A DNA stretch of 46,755 bases from an uncultured Lachnospiraceae bacterium (GTDB taxonomy: Bacteria; Bacillota; Clostridia; Lachnospirales; Lachnospiraceae), in assembly GCA_951802115.1 (NCBI GenBank), contig CATOPL010000023.1:1-46755 (forward strand). The letters run 5' to 3'. Shown here one piece after another: positions 41,041 to 46,755 of this stretch. The stretch's first letter is position 1, and every line of letters starts with the position of its first letter. The notes below the pieces were generated by a model. That model saw only the letters and a program-made list of their open reading frames with translations. It did not search any database and was not told where the DNA came from. The translations under genes were made by a program, and so were the position numbers.

Positions 41041-42906
41041 TTACTGTTTCACATTGTAGATCGGTTCCCCGGTCTTGACCGATGCTTTGGCTATCAGCTC
41101 CAGCTCTCCAAAATCCTCCGCATTGACAATCAGTACCGGAGTGACCAGGGGATAACCCTTGCTCTTAATAAAGTCCATGTCGAATTTCAGAAGGGGCTGG
41201 CCTGTTTTGACTATATCGCCCTTTTTCACCAGCAGCTCAAAGCCTTTGCCGCCCAGCATAGTGGTATTCAGGCCCACATGGATCAGTACCTCCGCATCCC
41301 CAGCGGCAGCGATACCAATGGCATGGAGAGAATCCGCAATCATAGAAATCTCGCCATCGCAGGGAGAAAGCACTACGCTGTCCGCAGGACGGATGGCCAG
41401 TCCCAGCCCCGTAACTCCGCTGGCGAACACCTCGTCTTCCACCTGCTCCAGAGGAATGACTTCGCCGCTCAGGGGCGCCCGCATCTCCAGCACCGTTTCT
41501 CCGGCTGCGGTTTTGATTGCAGCCGGCTCAGCAGACTCGGAAGCGGGTTCAAAGTCGGCCCGCTCACCGGCGGGAACGCCCCAAAGCCAGGTTATCACTG
41601 CGCCGCAGACGAAGGAGACAGCGATGCCCACAAGGTAGGGCAGGAAGGGGCTGTAGGCCATAGTGACGGTGGAGAAGATGTTGTGGAACACGAAGGCGGT
41701 CAGCATCACCTGGAACAACCCCGCAATGGCACCGCCTAGGGCTCCAGCCAGGGCTACGATGACCATCAGCCGCTTATGGCCCATGATGAGACCATAGAGG
41801 ATAGGTTCTGTAATGCCCGCAAACACGCCGGTAATCAGGGTAGGCCCCGCCACCTCGCGAATCTTGGAGTGCTTCTTCCCTTTCAGATACAAGCCCGCCG
41901 TGATGCCAGTCTGGGCAAAGACGGAGCAGACGGTAACGCCCTCGATGATATCCCCGCCGTACAGTTCCAGATTCTGGAGGGTAATGGGAGAGAAGCCCCA
42001 ATGGAGCCCCAGCATGGTAAGGTAGGGATAGGCCGCGCCCAGCACCGCTCCGGCGATCAGACGGTTGAAGCTGAACAGGGTCATGACCGCGCTGGAGACG
42101 CTGTTGGCCACGATGGTCCCGAAAGGACCGAACACGATGACGGTAAAGGGGATCATGACCATCAAACAAATCATGGGCACCAGGAAGAGTTGGAGCTCCT
42201 GCTTGACGATTTTTTTCAGCCCCTTCTCCAGCACGCTGTAGATCATAGCGGCAATGAAGATGGGAAAAATGGTAGAGGCGTAGTCAATGGGGGTCACGCC
42301 AATACCCAAAAAGGTTACGGCTCCTTCCGCCGCCATCAGTCCGGTAAAGTTGGGTTCCAACAGGGCTGCCCCAATGGCACCGCCCACATAAGTATTGGCG
42401 CCAAGCTGTTTGGAGATCGTCAGCCCCAAGAACACCGGCAGAAAGTAGAACGCCGCATTGGAGGCAGCGGCCAGAATCAGGTATGTGCTGGAACTCTCCG
42501 CCAGCAGTCCGGCCTGAACCAGAACCGTCAGCACAGCTTTCATCATACCAGAGCCTGCCAGCAGAGGGATTAACGGGGAAAAGGCCCCTGAGATAATTTT
42601 CAGCGCCGCACTGAGAGGATTCGCTTTCTTGGTTTCACCCTCTCCCGCTTTCGGAGCGCCGAAATGGACGAGAGACATAATTGCTTTGAAATAGTCCGCC
42701 ACGGCGGGGCCGATGACTACCTGGTACTGCCCGCCGCTAGGCACTACCTGGAGGACATAAGGCAGGCCGGTAAGAGCCTCCTTATCCGCCTTTCCCTCGT
42801 CTGTCAGCTCAAACCGAAGCCGGGTGGCACAGTGGACAAGGCTGCGGATATTCTCCTCGCCGCCCACCAGAGAGATGATTTTTTTCGCTTCTTCCTGATA
42901 CTTCAT
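41041..42906 (-). CDS. bglP: Beta-glucoside PTS permease EIIBCA
   Basis: Imports and phosphorylates aryl-beta-glucosides. The 621-residue protein has an N-terminal EIIB domain (about 1-85) with LVHCATRLRFEL, Cys26 being the phospho-acceptor. The membrane EIIC domain (about 100-450) has GSGMMKAVLTVLVQAGLL and the conserved GITEPILYGL. A C-terminal EIIA domain of the glucose family (about 475-621) has the active-site stretch VLIHVGLNTTMLGGKGF. The BCA order matches BglF/BglP. CAGGAGGAATC leads into the ATG. A RAT/terminator switch precedes it, so its expression should need the LicT protein. The gene looks richer in G+C than the chromosome around it. Confidence 0.96.
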   Translation of the reverse strand: MKYQEEAKKIISLVGGEENIRSLVHCATRLRFELTDEGKADKEALTGLPYVLQVVPSGGQYQVVIGPAVADYFKAIMSLVHFGAPKAGEGETKKANPLSAALKIISGAFSPLIPLLAGSGMMKAVLTVLVQAGLLAESSSTYLILAAASNAAFYFLPVFLGLTISKQLGANTYVGGAIGAALLEPNFTGLMAAEGAVTFLGIGVTPIDYASTIFPIFIAAMIYSVLEKGLKKIVKQELQLFLVPMICLMVMIPFTVIVFGPFGTIVANSVSSAVMTLFSFNRLIAGAVLGAAYPYLTMLGLHWGFSPITLQNLELYGGDIIEGVTVCSVFAQTGITAGLYLKGKKHSKIREVAGPTLITGVFAGITEPILYGLIMGHKRLMVIVALAGALGGAIAGLFQVMLTAFVFHNIFSTVTMAYSPFLPYLVGIAVSFVCGAVITWLWGVPAGERADFEPASESAEPAAIKTAAGETVLEMRAPLSGEVIPLEQVEDEVFASGVTGLGLAIRPADSVVLSPCDGEISMIADSLHAIGIAAAGDAEVLIHVGLNTTMLGGKGFELLVKKGDIVKTGQPLLKFDMDFIKSKGYPLVTPVLIVNAEDFGELELIAKASVKTGEPIYNVKQ

Positions 42907-42996
42907 GGTGATTCCTCCTGTTTTATAGTTTGCGCCCCATAGATTTTCGATTTCCCGCCGGAAGCAGGAAAGGAAAACACTGAGGTGATCGCGCCG

Positions 42997-43072
42997 AAAA
43001 AAAATGACCCAGGAAGCGGGCGCAATGGGGCCTCCGCTTTCTGAGTCATGCCTGGTCGAACCAGTAACACCG
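42997..43072 (-). promoter_or_regulatory. RAT antiterminator + terminator between licT and bglP
   Basis: On the minus strand GGTGTTACTGGTTCGACCAG followed by GCATGAC is a close match to the LicT/BglG ribonucleic antiterminator. It overlaps an intrinsic terminator whose arms ATGACTCAGAAAGCGG and CCGCTTCCTGGGTCAT pair with one wobble and one mismatch and are followed by eight T. The two folds exclude each other. Confidence 0.93.
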
Positions 43073-43076
43073 ATAT

Positions 43077-43907
43077 TTAATTCATGCTGATACGATTCAG
43101 ATGAAGTGTCAGATACAGACTTTCCCCTTCACTGACCTCCCAGCCGTATGTCTTTTTCAGAAAATCCCCGATACGCCGGGCGCATCTGTAGTCCTTTGGA
43201 CACTGCTCCGCCACCACTCTGGCAACAGCCAGGTCCACGTTCAGTTCCTCGCCATCCATCTGCCGCCGAACGAAATAACGTACATGGGTGACAAAGCGGC
43301 TAACATGGAAATCATCCTCCCGAAGTTCCCGCCCATAGTAACGCTGGCAGATGGTCAGAATATTCTGGATAATCTTGGTACACAGAAGTGTTTCCTGCAT
43401 CCCATTTCCAGAAAAGTTGGCATTGATGAAATGCAAGGCGATAAAAGCGGCCTCTTGATCAGGGATGTCGAATTCGGTACGTCTGCGCAGTTCTTGTACA
43501 ATTTCCATGGATGCCTGATATTCCTTGGGATAAATCAGACGGATATCCCACTCCAAAAGGGTTCCGAAGTAAATCCCCTTTTTTGCCCGATCCAGCATCA
43601 TCCCTAAATGATCCGACAACGTAAGCAAAATACTGTCATTACAGCGGCAGCCCAATATATCTTCGCCCATACGGATCATATCGCTGGCCAATTCAATGTC
43701 ATTCGCTGTGATTCGCTGAAGCAGACTGTCAAAGTCCTTCCTGCCACTTTTTCGATCTAACGCAAACCGTTTTTCTACCCGATTGGGATCAATACTCATT
43801 CCTGGCTTCAAGTCAAACGCCACACCTCGCCCCATGACAACGGCTTCCTCTCCTCCGCTGTCCAGGACCAGGGCAACATTATTGTTTAATGCTTTCCTCA
43901 ACCGCAT
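43077..43907 (-). CDS. licT: BglG/LicT-family transcription antiterminator
   Basis: RNA-binding antiterminator controlled by the PTS. The 276-residue protein has a CAT RNA-binding domain (about 1-55; MRLRKALNNNVALVLDSGGE) and two PRD domains (about 65-170 and 172-276). The conserved PRD histidines are in LSDHLGMMLDR, AAFIALHFINANF, VTHVRYFVRR and LTLHLNRI. Phosphorylation by HPr or the cognate EIIB at these sites sets activity. The ATG at 43905-43907 follows AAGGAGAGCAGTT; a start six codons upstream lacks such a site. It is autoregulated by a RAT upstream and controls bglP through a second RAT downstream, as in E. coli bglGFB. Confidence 0.95.
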   Translation of the reverse strand: MRLRKALNNNVALVLDSGGEEAVVMGRGVAFDLKPGMSIDPNRVEKRFALDRKSGRKDFDSLLQRITANDIELASDMIRMGEDILGCRCNDSILLTLSDHLGMMLDRAKKGIYFGTLLEWDIRLIYPKEYQASMEIVQELRRRTEFDIPDQEAAFIALHFINANFSGNGMQETLLCTKIIQNILTICQRYYGRELREDDFHVSRFVTHVRYFVRRQMDGEELNVDLAVARVVAEQCPKDYRCARRIGDFLKKTYGWEVSEGESLYLTLHLNRISMN

Positions 43908-43939
43908 AACTGCTCTCCTTCGCAAACAGCCAATGCAAC

Positions 43940-44016
43940 AAAAAAAGCATAACTAAAATGCACAGCCGATCTCTCGATGCGCCAATTAGTTATGCCTGCC
44001 TTACCAGTAACACTTT
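43940..44016 (-). promoter_or_regulatory. RAT antiterminator + terminator before licT
   Basis: On the minus strand AAAGTGTTACTGGTAAGGCA followed by GGCATAAC matches the LicT-type antiterminator. It overlaps a terminator whose arms GCATAACTAA (43986-43995) and TTAGTTATGC (43947-43956) pair perfectly and are followed by seven T. The RAT begins almost at the predicted transcript start. Confidence 0.94.
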
Positions 44017-44021
44017 CTTAC

Positions 44022-44050
44022 AAGATACACGAAAATTTCTCATTTGTCAA
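44022..44050 (-). promoter_or_regulatory. bgl operon promoter
   Basis: On the minus strand a consensus TTGACA (44045-44050), a 17-base spacer and TATCTT (44022-44027), directly before the first RAT. This is the strong constitutive promoter expected for an antitermination-controlled operon. No CRE box stood out. Confidence 0.88.
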
Positions 44051-44162
44051 GGGGTCAATAACTTTTTTGTGGATGCCGTGACAGTTGCCGCGGGGCTTAC
44101 CCACCTGCCGGCTTTAGTCGGAAGATGCCTGGAAAACTGAATAATTCTATGTATTATATACA

Positions 44163-44202
44163 GGGGGCTGTCGCACTAAGTAATTAGTGCGCAGCTCCTT
44201 TT
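44163..44202 (+). terminator. Bidirectional-looking hairpin terminator
   Basis: GGGGCTGTCGCACTAA pairs with TTAGTGCGCAGCTCC, loop GTAA, followed by TTTT. It lies between the divergent bgl promoter and the BRCT gene. The opening words GGGGCTGTCGCACTAA recur at 46630-46644. Confidence 0.8.
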
Positions 44203-44338
44203 CTATGCAAAAATTATGAGCAGCAACCTCCACAAATGGTTCCGTAGCCCGAATAATCTCCTGTTATGGGGCAGCTTACAGAACGAATTACACTTGGAAA
44301 ATGGTTTGGATGCACAGACATCCGGAGAGGAGAACAAT

Positions 44339-44587
44339 ATGAACGAAACAACGAACAACACATTTGCAGGATGCACCATCGTAGCGACCGGAAAACTTGA
44401 GAACTTCACCCGCGACGGGATCAACGCCAAAATTATCAGCCTTGGCGCCACGCCCGGCAGCTCCGTTACCAAAAAGACGGATTACCTGATCTGCGGAGAA
44501 AAGGCAGGCAGCAAGCTGGCAAAGGCAGAGCAGCTCGGCGTTAAAATCCTGACTGAGCAGGAATTTTGGGAAATGCTGTCAGCATAA
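44339..44587 (+). CDS. Stand-alone BRCT-domain protein, 82 residues
   Basis: Nearly the whole protein is one BRCT domain. It has [20 protein letters not shown], then the glycine turn [20 protein letters not shown], and [19 protein letters not shown] with the conserved Trp. This is the version found at the end of NAD-dependent DNA ligase and in some exonucleases, where it binds DNA ends or partners. No ligase or nuclease domain is attached. I chose ATG 44339 after GGAGAGGAGAACA; the frame is open 41 codons further upstream, without a ribosome site or known domain. It could be a relic of a longer gene. It ends at a terminator. Confidence 0.82.
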   Translation: MNETTNNTFAGCTIVATGKLENFTRDGINAKIISLGATPGSSVTKKTDYLICGEKAGSKLAKAEQLGVKILTEQEFWEMLSA

Positions 44588-44611
44588 GTTTTCTTATCGT
44601 CATAAATCTTG

Positions 44612-44643
44612 AAAAAGCTGTCTGAAATATGGCAGCTTTTTTC
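44612..44643 (+). terminator. Terminator after the BRCT gene
   Basis: AAAAGCTGtC pairs with GgCAGCTTTT across TGAAATAT, and the T-run extends to six. It comes 25 bases after the BRCT stop. Confidence 0.8.
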
Positions 44644-44720
44644 AAGTATCCGGAAGTCACAGGGTACTTATTCTATATACGGATTCAGTTCACAATCCGT
44701 AAACCAATTACAAATCGCAA

Positions 44721-44749
44721 CTGACAAAACGGCAGAATCATGCTATAAT
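44721..44749 (+). promoter_or_regulatory. Promoter of the Rpn-type locus
   Basis: CTGACA (44721-44726), a 17-base spacer and TATAAT (44744-44749) with an extended TG element. It points to the ATG at 44774. Confidence 0.8.
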
Positions 44750-44773
44750 TTGAGAAAGAGAGGTATGCTATTT

Positions 44774-45444
44774 ATGGCAAACAAAACGAACACTATTCAG
44801 GAACTGAACCTGACAGATAATTTTTATTTGGGAAAGTAATGAGCGACACGGAAATATGCCGCATGGTACTGGAAAAAATATTAAATATCCCCATTAAAAA
44901 GGTAGAGTTCCCTGTTACCCGGAAAACTACTGACATTGCACCTGACGGCGGGGGCGTCCGCTTAGATGTCTGCATCAATGATGAGCAGGATACCATATAC
45001 TCTGTTGAGATACTATGCTGTGGAGATGAAGAGCTTCTCAGAAAAACAAGATATTTTCAATGCAATATTGACTCAGGCATAATCTTCCCCGGAGAAGAAA
45101 GCACAAAACTGAAGAAATCGTACATCATCTTTATCTGCACCTTTAATCCATTTTCCGACGGGCGGCACCTCTACACCTTTGAGAACCGGTGTCTGGAGAA
45201 TTTGTCTCTGACGCTTGGTGATGAAACCACTGAAATATTTCTCAGCACTAAGGGTAAAAAGGATGATGTGGATGACGAGATGAGGGATTTTCTGGCTTAT
45301 ATCGAAAACAGCACTGACGCCTGTGTGCAGCAGACCTCCAGCCCGTTAGTCAAAGCAATCCATAAAAGAGTAACTGAAATAAAGCTGGACAAAAATATGG
45401 AACTCCAGTATATGACTTTATTACAGATGCAGGGAGGAATATAA
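44774..45444 (+). pseudogene. Rpn-family PD-(D/E)XK nuclease/transposase, frameshifted near its start
   Basis: An ATG at 44774 opens ANKTNTIQELNLTDNFYLGK and then stops. One frame over, from 44839, the protein continues MSDTEICRMVLEKILNIPIK and runs 201 residues. Relatives read ...F.KVMSD.E..R..LE.IL without a break, and one extra A in the GGGAAAG run would restore it, so a single-base loss is the simplest explanation. The nuclease core has GVRLDVCINDEQDTIYSVEI with the Asp and Glu; the family's E-x-Q/K position reads EIL, so activity is doubtful. RKTRYFQCNID and FICTFNPFSDGRHLYTFENR are typical. The distal part can still be translated from 44839. It overlaps the next gene by TAATG. Confidence 0.82.
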
Positions 45445-46304
45445 TGTCAGAAGGAATCGTTTATCAGAATAAGGATATTTTATTTAAGATCCTCGGCCAG
45501 ACTTATAAAGAAAAAAGTTTTGCGGCATATGGCATTGACCTGCCGCCGATCAGGGAACTGCTTCCCACAGACCTGCCGAAGATTGCTGCAAATGAAAAAA
45601 GCATTGACAACCTGTTTCTGTTGGAAGACGGCACCTATGCGATTGTAGATTATGAATCGGTATACAAAAAGGCGAATAAGATAAAATATCTGAATTATAT
45701 CGCACGGGTAATGGAAAAATACTTTAAGGAAGATGAAACATTCAACCTGCGCCTGATCGTTATCTACACCAGCGATGTACAAAGCGCGGAACCAACGCTT
45801 GAAACGGACTGTTTTACCCTGCGTACCGAGCAGGCTTTCCTGTCCCATATAGACAGTGAGGCAGCTTTTAATGAAATTCAGGGCAAACTCCAGACCGGCA
45901 TCCCTTTGGCAAATGATGACCTGATGCGGTTAGTGATCCTGCCGCTTACGGTTCCCGGTACGGAAGGGAAACAGAGTATGCTGGAGAGAATCGTTGACCT
46001 GGCTGAACAGATACCGGACGAAGGGCAGCGGATTTTTACCCTGTCCGGCGTGATCGTTGCAAGTGACAAATTTATAAACAGGAATTACATGGATCAAATA
46101 AGGAGGCGCATCAACATGACACAGTTAGGACAGCTTTATGAGAAGGAAAAAATTGAATATGGTAATCAGAAAGCAAGGGAAAAAGTCATAGAAATGGCTA
46201 AATCCTTGATGGATGAAGGTGACGACATTATTAAGATTATGAAAGTTACCGGACTGACTGAGGCAGAGTTACTTCGCCTTCAGGATGAAAATGTAACTGT
46301 ATAA
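45444..46304 (+). CDS. Rpn-associated conserved protein, 286 residues
   Basis: Second gene of the Rpn-type locus, starting inside the previous stop codon. The N-terminal part (about 1-50) is GIVYQNKDILFKILGQTYKE and a proline-rich PPIRELLPTDLP. A central part has NLFLLEDGTYAIVDYESVYK (about 53-72), reminiscent of a PD-(D/E)XK core but not proven. The C-terminal segment (about 225-286; REKVIEMAKSLMDEGDDIIK then IMKVTGLTEAELLRLQ) is the helical tail found in Rpn proteins. No signal or membrane segment is evident. I do not know its function; its coupling to the upstream nuclease suggests they work together. AGGGAGGAATATA precedes the ATG. A truncated copy lies at 38071-38343. Confidence 0.8.
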   Translation: MSEGIVYQNKDILFKILGQTYKEKSFAAYGIDLPPIRELLPTDLPKIAANEKSIDNLFLLEDGTYAIVDYESVYKKANKIKYLNYIARVMEKYFKEDETFNLRLIVIYTSDVQSAEPTLETDCFTLRTEQAFLSHIDSEAAFNEIQGKLQTGIPLANDDLMRLVILPLTVPGTEGKQSMLERIVDLAEQIPDEGQRIFTLSGVIVASDKFINRNYMDQIRRRINMTQLGQLYEKEKIEYGNQKAREKVIEMAKSLMDEGDDIIKIMKVTGLTEAELLRLQDENVTV

Positions 46305-46419
46305 TACCAGCAAAGCAGTGGGCCACGATTTCTTTAATTTACCTTAGCTTCTCCCTAACAATTCACTGCTCTGAAAGAATACTGTAAATTTAGCAGAACA
46401 GATACGGAGGCATACAAAC

Positions 46420-46608
46420 ATGACACAGTTAGGACAGCTTTATGAGAAAGAAAAAATTGAATATGCGAACCAGAAGGTAAGGGAAAAAGCCATAGAAATT
46501 GCAAAGTCTTTACTGGAAGATGGTACTGAAATCGTAAAAATTATGAAAGCTACCGGCCTTACGGAGGAGGAACTTCTCAGTCTTCAAAATGAATTATTAA
46601 CGGTATAA
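46420..46608 (+). CDS. Duplicated Rpn-type C-terminal tail, 62 residues
   Basis: MTQLGQLYEKEKIEYANQKV and the following REKAIEIAKSLLEDGTEIVK repeat residues 225-286 of the upstream protein closely. The DNA before both copies is also alike (AGGAGGCGCATCAAC against GGAGGCATACAAAC), so the duplication includes a ribosome site and ATG. It may be expressed as a small helical protein, and the upstream gene may also have an internal start at 46116. The same tail ends the relic at 38343. Function unknown. Confidence 0.7.
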   Translation: MTQLGQLYEKEKIEYANQKVREKAIEIAKSLLEDGTEIVKIMKATGLTEEELLSLQNELLTV

Positions 46609-46631
46609 AAAGTGTTTGCAATGATTTCGGG

Positions 46632-46670
46632 GCTGTCGCACTAACGATTGAAAAATCGTGAATCGACAGC
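46632..46670 (+). terminator. Two-part hairpin after the Rpn tail
   Basis: GCTGTCG pairs with CGACAGC, and inside it ACGATT pairs with AATCGT. T-rich sequence (TTCACTTTTGCTGTTTTT) follows. The remaining bases to 46755 are AT-rich with no gene that I can support. Confidence 0.6.
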
Positions 46671-46755
46671 TTCACTTTTGCTGTTTTTATATTTGATTTT
46701 TAGAAAAAGCTCCGTATTATTCTGTTATTCTATAAAAAGGGCATACTTTAATAAG

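Noticed and set aside
41776..42573. A 265-codon plus-strand frame opposite bglP
   Set aside because: Repetitive, charge-rich translation (many H, D, G, Q) typical of an antisense shadow; bglP on the other strand is certain.

Overview
The window looks like the chromosome of an endospore-forming, low-to-mid GC gut Firmicute, most likely a Lachnospiraceae (Blautia/Dorea/Mediterraneibacter-like). The reasons are spore genes (a SipL-type SPOCS+LysM protein and a GerA germinant receptor cluster), Lachnospiraceae-style RlmD, CarD and Rpn-type genes, AGGAGG ribosome sites, and Gram-positive sigma-70-like promoters. The species is an inference. I saw no rRNA, tRNA or CRISPR array.

Region 1 (1-4.1 kb) is AT-rich accessory DNA next to the 3' end of rlmD. 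It holds the start of a ParA ATPase, a detached RlmD C-terminal tail, a GmrSD-like DUF262/DUF1524 protein, and a decayed DUF1016 (YhcG) PDDEXK nuclease gene bracketed by related palindromes. Region 2 (4.1-13.8 kb) is core: rlmD, yhaM, an HtrA-like protein whose catalytic triad looks broken, mutS2, and a two-component pair. Copies of a ~160-bp dispersed repeat sit in its gaps. Region 3 (13.8-22.7 kb, minus strand) carries a MATE transporter, two small conserved genes, a ger germination operon with an unusual GerAB-GerAC fusion, ispE, sipL and a PrcB lipoprotein. Region 4 (22.7-28.1 kb, plus strand) reads malQ-plsC-ddl-murF-DUF2284. Region 5 (28.1-31.4 kb) has carD, an enolase-superfamily remnant and a DUF4261 gene.

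Region 6 (31.4-37.7 kb) is a mannitol module. A divergent DeoR-type regulator faces mtlA (EIICBA)-mtlD-HAD phosphatase-RPE-like epimerase-SIS isomerase. The last three genes are unusual for a mannitol operon and suggest a wider sugar-phosphate role.

Region 7 (37.8-46.7 kb) is accessory. A GC-richer beta-glucoside operon (licT-bglP-bglA-HPr-ptsI remnant, minus strand) has a strong promoter and two textbook LicT antiterminator/terminator switches. It lies between a collapsed copy and a fuller copy of an Rpn-type nuclease locus, which share a near-identical 3' tail. This arrangement suggests gain or rearrangement of the bgl block between Rpn repeats. The HPr keeps the phospho-His but lacks the Ser46 regulatory site, and its partner enzyme I gene is broken.
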